A stretch of DNA of 64,000 nucleotides, taken from NCBI GenBank assembly GCA_033297075.1, contig MU858080.1, forward strand, positions 1-64,000. Reading direction: 5' to 3'. A program made the translations under genes and the position numbers. The stretch comes from Rhypophila decipiens (lineage: Eukaryota; Ascomycota; Sordariomycetes; Sordariales; Naviculisporaceae). Below are positions 11,445 through 23,725 of this stretch, piece after piece. The stretch's first letter is position 1. Each line of letters starts with the position of its first letter. The notes below the pieces were generated by a model. The model worked only from the letters and a program-made list of their open reading frames with translations. It made no database searches and was not told the origin of the DNA.

Positions 11445-12619
11445 TCACATCCTCGGACTCTTGCTACTCATATCCTTCCAGCTCCCTAAGAACCTCCACC
11501 TCTCAGCCGGAACGCCTCTAACCATTTCCTCCAAATTCCTTAATCGTTCGTCAGCATCTACATCAGCTCCCGGAATCCCACCCACCTCAAACTCGACAAA
11601 GAACAAGTACTGAAACGGCTCAATCAGACTCGGCAAAGAGTTGATACTCGTCAAGTTCAAGGCCAGTTTCTTGAAACAATCCAGCACGTCCGCCAAAGCC
11701 CCCGGTGTCCGATGAGCCACCGTGAACGACACTAGGGATTTATATTTCCCTTCTTCCTCTCCAGATCGCGTAGTCGTCAAAGGCGGGAGTTGCTGTTCCT
11801 CCCCTTTTCTGTAGATAACAAAAAACCGTGTAGTATTATCATCCCGATCTTCGACATTCCTCGCCAGAATGTCGAGACCGTCGACGAGGGAGGCGGCAAT
11901 CTCGCCCGCGATGGCTGCGCTTGTGCCGGTCTCGTCTGCTGCTGCGAGGGCAGCTGCTTTGCTTGTTGAGCTGACGTCGATTAATTCTACCCCTTTGAGG
12001 TATTTTTGGAGGAACAACCCGGATTGGCCGAATGCTTGCGGGTGGGAGTAGATTCTTTGGATGTGAGCTAGGGAGGTTAAAGGTTTAGATGGGCGCTCTT
12101 GGATCTCGCTGGTAGCGTGAGGCTCTGAAGATGAAGAAGAAGCTTGGGGATCAATTTTGCCGAGGAGAAAATGATGAACGTCGAGGTAAATCTCTGAGCA
12201 GACGGCAATGTCGGTGTAGGTGTCTGACCTGTCTGCTAGACAGTCTAGGGTGAATGTCACGGTGCCGTGGGTCGAGTTCTCAAAGGGTACCACGCCGTAT
12301 GTTGCGTCTCCTGCTTGGACGACATCGAAGACGTCTTTATTTTGGGACGAACAGTCCATGTCAATAAGCGGTATGGAAGTATGGAAGGGAAATGTCCATA
12401 TAAGATAAGGGCATGTTGATTCGCATACCTCTAATTGTAGTAGTGGCCTTGAGTTCCCATTCCGGCTCAGGAAACGCTGACTTGGTAACCTGGTTTGGTT
12501 GTGAGCAAATGCTCAACACCTAAATTCCTCATCCCATGAACAGGAGCATGCCATACCTGATGAGAATATGAAGCTGCGGGGCCTAAAAAGGCAACCGTCT
12601 TGGGCTTGGACGTTGCCAT
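11445..12619 (-). CDS. PHA2: prephenate dehydratase (phenylalanine biosynthesis)
   Basis: Converts prephenate to phenylpyruvate, the last committed step to phenylalanine. Three exons on the minus strand, 12619-12557, 12489-12429 and 12334-11445, encode 337 aa. The N-terminus begins MATSKPKTVAFLGP and contains ASYSHQ, a typical PDT start. The catalytic domain shows GVVPFENSTHGTV and later DNTTRFFVI, the Thr-Arg-Phe signature. A C-terminal ACT domain starts near SLVSFTVAHRTPGALADVL and is the expected phenylalanine-binding regulatory site. The second intron uses an AAAG acceptor rather than the usual YAG. The ACT-domain segment TSINSLPSL has Leu where the ESRP-type motif carries Arg. The gene converges on the kinase and tRNA across a spacer. 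Confidence 0.9.
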
Positions 12620-14269
12620 TGCTTTAAAGTACTCCTCAATCTTCTCTTGGGGGTCTAGGTTGTCAAATCAAGAACGCCCGTAACGCGTATGGTGACGCCC
12701 CTTTTCGTGCTGGGAATGAAAAACAGTTGAGAGGTCGATGTTCACTCTCTCATCTCACTCCGTGGTTGTACGATCTGGGCAATTGTCCTCGCACAACTCT
12801 GTGTACTGTCTCTTCTATATGATATAGCATTTAGCAAATATTCAATGAGACCAAGCTGGGCCATACCTTTGTCCGAGAATGAACAGGTAGTGTGTGAGGC
12901 ATGTAACAAATTATGTCCTTCCCGCCAAACAGCACTCCGGTACATCTCCGTAAATCACAGAGATGGAAAATTCATGACCAATTCCACAAGGGAGGCGAAT
13001 GTACATGAAATTTGGCCGACCAGACCAGGCATGCTCTGAGTATGCTCTGTTGACTGGAAGGGGAAAGAACCAATGACGACTTACAATTTCTCGTTCAAGA
13101 TGTCAACCACAAATTTGCTTGAACGGCCAAATTCGAAGGAGTTTTGAGTTCTGATACCTAGAATCCAAACTGATTTGGCACCCGGTTGGCAAGGAATCCT
13201 ACATTCGTGTCAAAAATCAATTCCGTCTCGGCCTTGGGGTCAAAGGGATAGGGACCACATCGGCCGGGTCAAGGGGTTCCGTGTTCGGAGTCAAAGACCC
13301 GCTGTGAACCGCGATCTGCCGGCCCGGTGTGCCATTAGCTTGGAGCGTGGTTAGAGTGGTCGCTTTAAATCAAGAATTGTTGAGCAAAGTACCAATCGAA
13401 AGAACTCTGGAAGGTGATCAAGGCCATGATAATTGAAAGGAGAAAAGGTGAGGCGAAAACATGTCTTCTGCTTCCTACGTAATGTGCAAAAACTGGACTT
13501 TTTACCCCGCAAATATGAGCCGGAGAGCCTCGTCAACGTGCGGCTTGGAGAGCCTTATGGAACAGGTGATTCAGTTCTCTAGTCAGTAACCTGGTAACAT
13601 CCAGGACCGTTTCCTACGCCTCGTGTACAGCAAAACGAATGTCATATTGTCCGGGGACCCTGATCAGCTAAGTCGAGTCTAAACTAAAGACCGAATACCA
13701 CCTCCTTGAGACCGAAAGCAAAAAAAGATAGCTACAAAGACGTAATAATGAGCGAAGTTAGACACCGCAGCCAAAATGCTAGCAGCTACGGCGCAAGATG
13801 CGACGAATGGTCCCCATACTACCGGATCTGGGCTGTTTCCCTTTTTCCCAACGTCCCAAAGCGTATCAATCAATCCATTCTTGATCGAGCCCTGCAATGA
13901 AGTACCCTTGCACTTGTTTCAGCTTCTCGATCCTCGTAGGCAATTTCTCCTCTATTTTTGTTTACTGAATGTTAATGATTGGACTATCTAGACAAGTACC
14001 AGGCCTCTGGAAGGACTTACTTATAGATCCGCTACTCGAACTCAAGAAGCCGTCATCACAGAGCGAAGCGGACTGGGGCGCAACACCTGACTCTGATGGC
14101 TCGGGCTTGGGCTCGCAGAGAACCCCTTGTCCAACCGCCGCTGTGCTAGCGAGATCTTCCCTGAGCTTCGTGGCTTGGAGGGCGGCTGGTCATCAGACGG
14201 TGTCGTCGTCAGCTCGGACGGGATGGCTTGAGTTCTGGGTCCCTCGCTATCCACGAGGGAATCAAACTG
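12620..14269. other. spacer between PHA2 and eRF1
   Basis: Holds the promoter of PHA2 (near 12620-13000) and the 3' region of the eRF1 gene. Open frames are short. One on the minus strand at 13679-13897 has a hydrophobic stretch but no support. No RNA gene was seen. Confidence 0.5.
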
Positions 14270-15814
14270 TCAATCGTCGTAGTAATCATCATCGTCATCT
14301 ACTTCAGCTAACTGCTCAAAGTTGACCTTGTACCGGAGGATGCCACCGATACCGCCGAAGCCCTTGACGAACTGATTGCCCTCGGTCGATCGGTCCGAAA
14401 CAAACTCGAGTGTGGTACCGAAGTCCTTGTAATGCTCGGCAATCCACTCCAGGAAGGACTCCTGGTTGACAACCTCCATCTCCGTGCCAGTCTCCTTATC
14501 CAAAAACTTGTCGCGGCTGCCCTGCTCCTCTTGCTTAGTAGCATGGACAATGATCTCTGCACCAGTGCTGTCCTTCAGAGTGTAGCGGGTGACCTCCAAG
14601 TTCTCGAAAACGATAAGAATCTCGACAGCGCCGAGCTCCAGAGCTTTGAGGGTATCCTCGATACCGTAGCAGACGCGGCCGGTATCTTGACTGATTTCCT
14701 CAAAGTATTTGCCAATGAGCTTCTTCTCCTGGATGAACTTGACGTTGCCGAGAGTCTCGGAAGACAACTCGATGGCCTGGTTGAACCCGTTCTCTCCACC
14801 GTACGAGACGTCGACGACCTTGATGACCTTGGTGGCTAGACGGTTGTCGAACATGTCGGATGCGTTGAGATCGTTCTTGAAATCGGCAGAACCAGCCAGA
14901 ATGATACCGGCAACGTTGACCTTGTCGTTGGTGATGAAGTTCTGGACGGCCAACTCGGCGACCTTGCGGACGTAGTTGTGACGCTTTTCCTCTCTCAGAC
15001 GGGCGAAACGAAGAGCAGACTGACCACCACGACCGTGCTTCTTGGGGAGATCTACCGAGAACTTGTGGACAATATCACGCGTGTTACCACTGAGAGTACC
15101 GAAGAGAGCACCGTTACCGTCCATGATGATGAATCCGAACTTCTGGTCAGACTCGAGCAGCTCGGCGAGAGCCTCGGTGTGGAACTTGTTGTCGCAGAGG
15201 TAGAGTGAAGTGTTGATGGGCTTGAATGGCTCGAAATCGATATTGACCTTCCTTTCCTTGCCTTCCGAGGTCAAGATTTCACCGCAGTAGACGACCAGTC
15301 CATTGGGAGGAACCTTGTTGTAGAGCTTGAGACGCTGCTGGGTCGAGGTGATGGCTGACAGCACGGACTGACGATTGACACGCGACTTGATGTTGGATGC
15401 AGTACCCTGTGAGATGCGTCAGAACACGTTCCATACAAAAACGAACCAAGGGGTGATAGGCGAGAAGCGTACATATTCTTCAGCCAACATCTTGGCCGCT
15501 CGGGAAACCTGATCCTTGGGAGCTGTCGAAAAAGTTAGAATTTCGACCCCTAAAAGGTGTGACATCCATCTTGAAGAGGTGACGTACGGATGATCAAAGA
15601 GATCATGCTGGTTCCATTTCCACGAGCAGCCTCCAGCCGCTTAATCAACTTCTTGACCTTCCATATCTCGATCTAATTGTTGGAAGAAAGCAGGAACGTC
15701 AGCGCCGAAATTCGACACACTCGAGAATTTTGTTCGGGGTAGGCCGGATGGCCACCTGTTCGGATCGTTTTGGCTTACATTCTTCTCGGCCTCGCTGGCG
15801 TTGGGGTCGCTCAT
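14270..15814 (-). CDS. SUP45: eukaryotic peptide chain release factor 1 (eRF1)
   Basis: Recognises all three stop codons in the ribosomal A site and triggers release of the nascent chain together with eRF3, in the cytosol. Four exons, 15814-15779, 15672-15588, 15522-15473 and 15406-14270, encode 435 aa, the normal eRF1 length. Motifs are intact: NIKS at residues 62-65 and YLCDNKF at 126-132 for stop-codon decoding in domain N, and GRGGQ at 182-186 (GGQ 184-186) for peptidyl-tRNA hydrolysis in domain M. The C-terminal domain ends in an acidic tail of Asp and Tyr, typical of fungal eRF1. All introns have GTA donors and AG acceptors, and joining them restores the conserved N-terminal sequence without a gap. 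Confidence 0.97.
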
Positions 15815-16833
15815 TTTGACTGGTAGGACTTTGCCCAAGAGTTATCGCGTTCGCGAGTGGATTGATGACCTCTTGTCGCCCCTTCTATGGCGAAGTCTCG
15901 TATTTTTGCTGAGCCTTGATCGATCGCGTGGGTGTGCTTTTGGATTTGGTGGGGTTGTGCTTTGAAGAGGGGTTTCGGCCGTGGTTAAAAAGACCTTTTT
16001 ATGGTCAAGGCGGTGGGCGTTCCAGCGAGACCCACACTTCTGACCCGCCGACTGTTCATTGGCTACGGGCTTACCTGGGGCTGAAGATCGCCCGTTGTTT
16101 CGGGTGGCGCCTGGCGCATGTTGGATGAAAGTTGCGACAGCCGCAGTCATTTGTGAGCCAGGTTTGAGTCAAGGCAGATATCTATCTATCTACTACAGAA
16201 TCTCAGTCTGGAATCATATACTCCCCATGTCATCGATGCAATATTTACTCAAAATCGACACAGACTTGACTGTTCAGGTTCACCTGGCTTGATACTGTAG
16301 ATGTATTCACTTCTTTCTCATCATCCTTGAGTCGACGGTCCTTGGCGGTCGCATTCCCATATTTCTTTGCCTAGCCGAGAGAAACCGCGCATCCTGGCTG
16401 GCTCTGTCAAATAGATACATAGGATTGGATGGAAACCCGTGGATTGCTTTGCGAAGCCTATAACCAAGTTCTTGTACACTACAGGACAGAACGAGGCAAA
16501 TCGACCTGAAAGGTTCGGCGGACTGCGCCGGCTGAAGTTGGGTGTTAGTGAGCGCAGACGTCATTGTTGAGCCTTGGGCACTGATTTACCCCCTGTAAAT
16601 TTTACCCTCTGGTAAACCTTGGACCCACTCTCTTGCGTCCGAGCTCCCTGACCCCAGACTGGCATTGAACGACGCGGATTGGCTGCTCGCGACTGTCTCT
16701 TTGGACGACAAGCATTCGAGCCTTCGAGCGCAACACCTATCGCTCGTAGCACCGACGACACGAACACTTGATATCCCCAACTTCGCTACTTGGTAAATCG
16801 TATTAGGGAGATTGGAAAAACACAACCACAACC
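15815..16833. other. divergent promoter region of eRF1 and the DUF1770 gene
   Basis: About 1 kb shared upstream DNA between two divergently transcribed genes. No convincing open frame. A short tatctatctatc simple repeat lies near 16181-16192. Nothing else specific was recognised. Confidence 0.5.
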
Positions 16834-17563
16834 ATGGCATCCTCTATCCCTCTCCAGCTGGCCGAGACCATCCAGACAGCACACATCAACAAAGACCCCT
16901 CCGCCGAGCACGATATAAACCCATCAACAGCGACCTCCAAGAGAGAACCCGTAACCCTCGAACAGTCAGAAGAACAAGAGAAAGCCCCCGTCGCATCTTC
17001 CGAGAAAGTCGAAATCCAAACCAAGAAAGAAACAACCACAGAGCACTACAAATCCCTATTCCAAAGCCTCCACCACGGCGGCAAGGACGACGAGCTAGAC
17101 ACTGACGAGGAAGACGACGAGTTACAACTAGTCGATGAAGAAACCCAGCCATTCAGCATCCTCCACGGCAAATCTCGTAGCAGGCGCGGACGTCACCTCC
17201 CTCCGCTGCCCGACCTTCGCTATGAACAATCATACCTCCACAGCATCCGCGAGGCGGATACATGGTGGAAGATTGGATTGATTACGGCTAGGGATCAGGT
17301 ATGTTGTTGCTCTTTGCTGGCCAAAAACGGAATACCAGAAGATGAAAGCTCCTAACATGTATATGTTTCAGGTGATGATGCCCTTTGCCCAAGGAATTCT
17401 CTACAACCTCGCCATTTGCGGATGGCAATACTGGAATCGCAACGCAAGGGTCCATGGGTCTTCTCTCGGTGCTCGGTTACGGAGGTGGTGGTATGGCGTG
17501 AATAACTGGCCGATTCCCCCTCCGGGCTCGTCTCTGAAGAGCAAGTTTGGGAAACAGATGTAA
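16834..17563 (+). CDS. DUF1770-family fungal protein of unknown function
   Basis: Two exons, 16834-17298 and 17372-17563, encode 218 aa. The intron has a GTATGT donor and a TTTCAG acceptor. Residues 1-100 are acidic and low in order, with an Asp/Glu cluster near residues 85-105. The conserved part begins at LPPLPDLRYEQSYL near residue 128, continues through SIREADTWWKIGLITARDQ, and reaches a hydrophobic stretch after the intron around MMPFAQGILYNLAICGW. It then ends in a basic, Trp-containing tail. This matches the fungal DUF1770 pattern as remembered. The hydrophobic stretch could be membrane-associated. The function is unknown, and nothing in the neighbourhood predicts one. It is divergent from the eRF1 gene. 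Confidence 0.85.
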
Positions 17564-18410
17564 TCTTCTCGGGCGATAAGTCGAGGCTCGGGAGTGCTTG
17601 GAAAGTATTGGAATTAAAGAATACATGTGTTAGAGGCACTCTGATGGAAATCGTAGGCCTCTCTTTCCAAACGCTGGCTGTACATGAATGTCTATATAAA
17701 TCGGTGTCTGCCAGGCAGGCAGACAAGTTCCTCGTTCCAGTTCCTTGGTCGGCAGTATTTACGGATCTTGCACAGCATCTGGGCCAAAATCCGTTCTCGT
17801 TACAATAGAAGTCACAGCCCAGACAGGTATTTGCAACCAAAGCGTTCACCGCAGGACTCAAATAATTAAGTAATGTAATCCTGCTTCCTCATGGTACGTT
17901 CTGCTAGAATAGGGAGGTAGTACTAGGCATGTAGCCGTATCGCACCCAAGTATACAGCCCATACAGCGTGCTATTAGTTTGCTTCCCATTCGCTCTCGCT
18001 CCTGGCCCCTCCCAGTGTCGTTCGCAGTTCCTGGTCAAACTCTTGACAATACCTCCCATGTAAGTTTTATTTACCAGACAGCACTAATAAAATTTCCACA
18101 TTCGCCCAAACACCCCCTTTCCCGCTACCAACCTCCCCATGCCATACCAGAGTCTAATCTGCACACAAGGCGTACAGGAAGTAAAAGAACGTGAAAAATA
18201 TAGCAATAAGTACGCGTTGATCCCACCTTCACCACGAATCGCCCAATTACAGTCCTCGAGAGTGTTCCTGTGGGTGGTGGGACGACAACCCAATCGACAA
18301 CTCATCTCGTTTGGCGCTTCCCCGCTTCTCAATACAACTGCATACTTTTTATAGTTCTGTACCATAGCCAGCAAGACCAATATACATGATCTCTCATTGT
18401 CCATGGTAGA
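17564..18410. other. convergent 3' spacer
   Basis: Lies between the stops of the DUF1770 gene (+) and the DDT/WHIM-like gene (-). Contains 3' UTR-like sequence only. No supported feature. Confidence 0.5.
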
Positions 18411-20675
18411 TCAGGGACTCCGCAAGGGAAGGACAACGTCCTCGAGCTTCTTCTCCTCTCCTCCATTGGCAACAGCAGCAGGGGGGGGATTTTCTTTGGT
18501 GAGAATATTGCCATTCGTGGCCACTGGCGCCGAGCTCTCGACTGCTGTCTTCTTGGCAGCTACATCGGGCGACGACTCAGGGGTGGGCGGTGGTGGAATC
18601 CGCTTCACCACGACATCGATAGACTCGGCGACGGGCTTTTCCTCCTCCGGCTCCTGCATCACCACATCGTCATCATCGTCATCGTCATCGCCATTTCGGC
18701 CCATCCCCGTAGCTCCGGGTGTGGTAGGATTAGACGAATCGTCGCTCACGATGATATTCCGGTGAGCCGCTCGAGGGTGTTTGCGCGTGATGAGGCCAGA
18801 AACGGGTGGTGGAGGACCAGGGAGCTTCTTAACCTTGCCGTTCTCATCAATGATGGCTTTGACGGGGAATTTGAAGATCTTGGGCGAAGTGGGGACAAGA
18901 TTCTCTTCCTCGATATCGTCGTCCACCACGTCGTCGGCGAATTCGTCCTCTTCGTCGTCTGACTCATCAGGGACGTGGTCATCCTCTTCGTCATCGCCAA
19001 AGTCCGGTGTGCTACCTCCGTCGTCTTCGTCGGACTCGTAGTTCTCCGATTTCCGCTTCTTGGGGTTGTTCCACCCGTTTGTGCCATGATTGACTGCCGC
19101 AGATCGCCGGGGCCGTCCTCCTCTACCCAAAGTCTGTTCATCATGGGCCATCTCTGTATCTCCGTTGTGTGTGTCTCCCTGGACACTGTTGGAGGCGCTC
19201 AACGTCCCGCTGGTCGCCACGTCCGCATTTAGACGGTTAGGCGCCCGAATCTGTCGTCCGCTGGCTGTTGTGACTGGACCACTTGGCTCGGCTGGAGTGT
19301 GGTTTCTGGTATTCCTACTCGAACGGCGGTTGGAAGAGTCGGTATAGTCCTCTTCGTCGTCGGAATAGGTATACTTCATGCGCTTCCCTCTTGTGCGACC
19401 CTCGTACAGAGAGAAACCCGGCTCTGGACGCTTGAAGGCCTCTTTGCGCATCAGCCGATACTCGCGACGTTTACGCTTCTCTTCTGTGGCCTCGAACCGA
19501 GGAATGCTGGCCATCATTCTCTTGGCTAGAGCGCGAGCCTTGGGACCACCATCGTTTTTCTCCAATTTCTCGCTGAGGGCTTTCAGCTCGTCAATTGTCC
19601 CAGCCACGCTCCACCAAGTGCGCTGCACACCGGCAGGATTACTCTCTCGGTATACTCGAAATGCCGTGTCATCGTTGCCCTCGATCAAGAAGTAGCGTCT
19701 TTTGTCACCGTCGCTGCCCCAAGGCTGCACGCTCAAAGTGATATTCAAATCGTCATCGTGACGGTTTTTGTAATGTTGATTGATCATCGTCTTGACGACA
19801 TCGGACGAGGAGAGGGTCCATTGGACGAGTGTGCGCAATAGCGTCAGCTGCAAAGATTGACCAAGTCAGCGGGTTGCCATTTTGTTTGGACGAGGAGAGA
19901 TGTCCATACTCTTTGCACAGGGGACATGGAAGCAAAGGTAGATGCCCCTGAGAGCGGGTTTTTAGCCTCCCAGTCTTTAGCCCATTGACTCTTGTGTGTT
20001 TGAATGGCCTCCTCGAGTGCGCGATTGTAGTGTCCGGGCCTAGAACAGAATGAGGTCAACACCAATAACACAAACAGACAAGACCTCTTCACAGGCCAAT
20101 CAAGAGAACATGATCGCATAACATACTTGACATCTTGCTTGCGGTTTAGCAGAAGACTAAGAAGCGCGCACAGGAACTGCTCGACGCGCTCGCCAGGGAT
20201 CGTCTCGACCACGTCGCGCTCCAGTTCTTGTGGGCCAAAATTCGGTAAACTCTTGGAGAACGCTTCGGTGAATCGAGATCGAAACATAACAATAAACTAA
20301 AAAGTCGCAAAGTAAAATGTCAGTCTTGGTGGGTTGCAGGGTTGGTGGCGTCGAGGCTTTGGAGCCCCTTCTGCAGCGTCAAATCCGCCCACGCGAACTT
20401 TCGTGTTCTGGTGCAACAACGACGCGATTGAGGGCAGAAATACGTACAGCAATGTCTGGATTATCAGCCAGAACATATTCGTGGGGCGGAGAGGGCTCCC
20501 TCTTGCGCGGTGGTGGTGATGGCTCTTTGTGCTGCAGAGCCGGACTTTTGTCCACTTTATGGAAGAACTTCAGGATCCCATGCTCCTTCTCCAATTGAAT
20601 GTCGGATTCATCGTCGGACGGCGGCGCCGACAAGGAGGAAATCGATGAAAGGTCAGAGGAATCGTCGTCTGCCAT
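18411..20675 (-). CDS. DDT/WHIM-like chromatin-remodelling-associated protein (Rsf1/CECR2-like)
   Basis: Four exons, 20675-20448, 20296-20127, 20039-19910 and 19847-18411, encode 654 aa. After a Ser/Asp/Pro-rich N-terminus, residues 77-200 form a helical region containing FRSRFTEAFSKSLPNFGP and LERDVVETIPGERVEQFL. A WHIM1-like LLRTLVQWTLSSSDVVKTMI follows. Next comes a segment pairing SVQPWGSDGDKRRYFLIEG with RTWWSVAGTIDELKAL, like the QPIGRDKDGLMYW and WKC motifs of Rsf1, CECR2 and ACF1-type subunits. The rest is basic, then strongly acidic, with a run of eight Asp and a KHPR segment, ending in a Lys/Pro-rich tail. Such proteins are non-catalytic partners of ISWI ATPases in the nucleus. This assignment is by motif layout only. 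No PHD or bromodomain is visible. It is divergent from the uL2 gene. Confidence 0.75.
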
Positions 20676-22643
20676 CTTTGCGCACTTGCTCGTGGTCTTG
20701 CTTGTCTGCTTGCGCGTTGGAGGCAGGGAAATATTGATGGCGTCTTGGTGGTTTGCAGGGGTGAGGTCCAAGTGCGGCTCGGGAATGTGGAGGCGATAAA
20801 GTGTGGGAGGGGAGCATCGGTTTAAAAGACAGGCAGTTGAGTTGACAGGAGGGAAGACTGATGGGTCGGCAGAAATTACGTACGGGCCAACCTTTGATCG
20901 TCCAGGGCACGCCCGCCAGCCTCAGTTCAAGTGCACAAGAGAAACCAGGCCGTGATAGGCTGGTCTGATTAAATCGATTAAAACGTCTAACTTATCGCAA
21001 GAGTCCACAAGGCTGCTGTCCCTGCTGGCCACTCCTGACTCCTTGTTCCTCGTTCCCTTGTCCAGTCCAGTCCTGTGCCATCTCTCTGAGGCCATCACAC
21101 CGCCAACATGTCCCATTCACCACATGGACTCTGCCGCGCAACACAACCAACATCCCTTGCACCATTCCAGAGCCAATCCAAACTCCCAGAACAAACATCA
21201 CAAACGTCTCGACTGAAGCTGTGTCCATCGCCCTTCTCAGTATTGACCCCACATGACTGGGCCAAGCATAAGAACCTCGTAAAGCCAAGAAGGGGAGTAA
21301 GGACTGGAACATGCCGTCTGAATACCCCGCGTCATCATCACGATGACTGGGAGCATGCTCGGGTCGAACAGCGTGTCCGGCATCGAAATCGTGTTGTTGA
21401 GAAATGTTCCAACCTACTTACCAGTCCGACCCGTAAAACCCCACTGACAGCGCAGAGCAGCTTGCAGAGCTTGAGATGTAGCCAAAGCAATTTTTGATCT
21501 GTCAATGACGAAATCTCGTTATGCGGCCAACGTGTCGAGGCTTTGCAGACCAGGGACGGCAATTCTCTGCCACGCGCAGGCCGTCTCCGTTCCAGCGACG
21601 CAGAGTGCCACAGCTTCTTCTTGCCTCCATCACGACTGTGCGGATCGGTAAAAACTTTCATTGAAAACACAATGTCTGGCGAAATCTTCGATGAATTACA
21701 ACCACAGGAAGCGTGTCTTGCACTCGCAGAAAAAGCACGCATGAGCGATTCTCGGCGGCTGTTATACCCAACGGAGAAAGGATACCGGCAAACCGTCGAC
21801 ATCATTTCAGCTTCTAATCGGAAGCTCGACTCATTCAACGGTAACCATTGACTTGGTGGTTGAATTGGGGTTCATTGAGGTCTGGTCTGGGATGTAAAGA
21901 GCGCGCACTGCACCTATCCATCGATCGCTTGATCGGTTTTCAAAGCACGCCCCAACCTCGCTCAGCACGGGAGGTCCACATAAATCAGACCGGAAGCAAT
22001 GAAGCCCCAAACCTGTGAAATTCACGATATTTCATGATAAGACCTCTCATGACAGCGGCGATAAAAGCCACCGACGCGATTCAATCACGATTCTGGACAT
22101 TATTAGCAAGAGTCTTTCTAGATACATAAGATGCAGAGATTGAACTTTACCACAAATTCATATTGACATATTTTCGGCCGGGTTCGAAGGCCGTGATGAT
22201 CCAGGTCCATGGGTTCGGCATGTCGATTCTGTGAGGTTGTGAGGTTGGGCAAAAGACGCGAGGCGAGGGGTGGGGATGCTGGTCGGCTTGTCCTTGCTTT
22301 CATCACTTGTGGCTGCCGCTGCCAACGGCCTGGCCGCCTGTCATTTCAGGCGCACCGTGCGGAACGAGTAAGTACGCACTGATTAAAGCACTGTGGTCCA
22401 CAATTCATAGTCTTCCCCACGTGATTTTGCGGAAGCTGAGCCACCTTTTGACAGCTGTGCCACATTATCCCCCGCGTTAGGGCACTTGGGGGGACCACGA
22501 CCATTCGGCTGTGTGGCTAGTGCTTCCACACAGAGAAATTTGGAAAAATAACCTCGTGCATCTCTCCAGTCGCATCTTAAGCAACACCACCATCCACCGA
22601 GTCAACCTAGTCCTTTTCTTCCACATCATCAAGGAAGGACAAG
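20676..22643. other. divergent upstream region of the DDT/WHIM-like gene and the uL2 gene
   Basis: About 2 kb with no convincing gene. Short open frames at 21108-21497 and 21543-21851 show no domain and unlikely codon composition. A CACGTG hexamer lies near 22419-22424 and an inverted repeat at 22509-22533, both in the expected uL2 promoter. Confidence 0.5.
22509..22533. promoter_or_regulatory. 8-bp inverted repeat upstream of the uL2 gene
   Basis: CTGTGTGG at 22509-22516 is the exact complement of CCACACAG at 22526-22533, separated by nine bases. It sits 110 bp upstream of the uL2 ATG. The dyad could bind a dimeric regulator, but this is inferred only from symmetry and position. Confidence 0.3.
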
Positions 22644-23725
22644 ATGGGTCGCGTCGTAAGTAATACTCGAATTCTCAATCCGTCATCCAGATCTCATTGC
22701 ACCGGTTTTCTTCGCAACTTTCGACGGAGCTCGACCGATCGCAGGCGATGCTGTCAATCGACGAAATTTCGACGGAAATAGGTCCAGCACTTGGGAGATA
22801 GAGAAACAACCGAAAATCACGATGCTAACGTCTGCTGTCTCTCGAATTTTAGATCCGTAACCAGCGTAAAGGTCGCGGCAGCATCTTCACGGCGAACACC
22901 CGCCTGAGGAAGGCTCCTGCCAAGTTCCGCTCTCTCGACTACTCCGAGCGCCATGGATACATTCGTGGTATCGTAAAGGAGATCATCCACGACCCCGGCC
23001 GTGGTGCGCCTCTCGCCCGCGTCGTCTTCAACTCGCCCTACAAATTTCAGAAGCAGCAGGAGACTTTCATTGCGAACGAGGGCATGTACACTGGCCAATT
23101 CATCTATGCCGGAAAGAACGCCGCTCTCACTGTCGGCAACGTCCTCCCGCTCGGTTCCGTCCCTGAGGGTACCGTCGTCTCCAACGTCGAGGAGAAGGTC
23201 GGTGACCGTGGCACTCTCGGCCGCACTTCCGGCAACTACATCACCGTTGTTGGCCACAACCCAGATGAGGGCAAGACCCGCATCAAGCTCCCCTCAGGCG
23301 CCAAGAAGGTCGTCAGCAGCTCGTCTCGTGGTATGATCGGTATCGTCGCTGGTGGTGGCAGAACAGACAAGCCCCTCCTCAGTACGTAACTCCCGGTCAT
23401 GCGCAATGGTTTTCCTGTCGGGTCAGATTTCCTAACTTTTGATTACAGAGGCTTCGCGTGCCAAGCACAAGTTCGCTGTCAAGCGCAACAGGTGGCCCAA
23501 GACTCGTGGTGTTGCCATGAACCCCGTCGACCATCCCCACGGTGGTGTAAGTATTTCCGGTCCTGAACGTATGGAGACAGAGCTGACATGCCGCGACAGG
23601 GTAACCATCAACATATTGGTAAGGCGTCGACCATTTCCCGATACGCTGCCCAGGGTCAAAAGGCGGGTCTTATTGCTGCGAGAAGAACGGGTCTGCTGCG
23701 TGGTACCCAGAAGACGAAGGAGTAA
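22644..23725 (+). CDS. RPL2: 60S ribosomal protein uL2 (L2/L8)
   Basis: Core large-subunit protein near the peptidyl-transferase centre. Four exons, 22644-22655, 22853-23381, 23449-23546 and 23600-23725, encode 254 aa, the same length as yeast Rpl2. The first coding exon is only four codons (Met-Gly-Arg-Val), followed by a 197-nt intron, an arrangement common in fungal ribosomal protein genes. Diagnostic sequence includes [10 protein letters not shown], the internal YTGQFIYAG, and the invariant [10 protein letters not shown] loop at the third exon junction, which carries the conserved His of uL2. Donors are GTAAGT, GTACGT and GTAAGT. The protein ends in a basic RGTQKTKE tail. The coding part strongly prefers C-ending codons, as expected for high expression. 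Confidence 0.97.

Noticed and set aside
13679..13897. Minus-strand 72-codon frame with a hydrophobic stretch
   Set aside because: Hydrophobicity alone. No ortholog-like motif, intron partner or promoter context.
21663..21851. Short plus-strand ATG frame upstream of the uL2 gene
   Set aside because: About 60 codons, no motif and a random-looking product.
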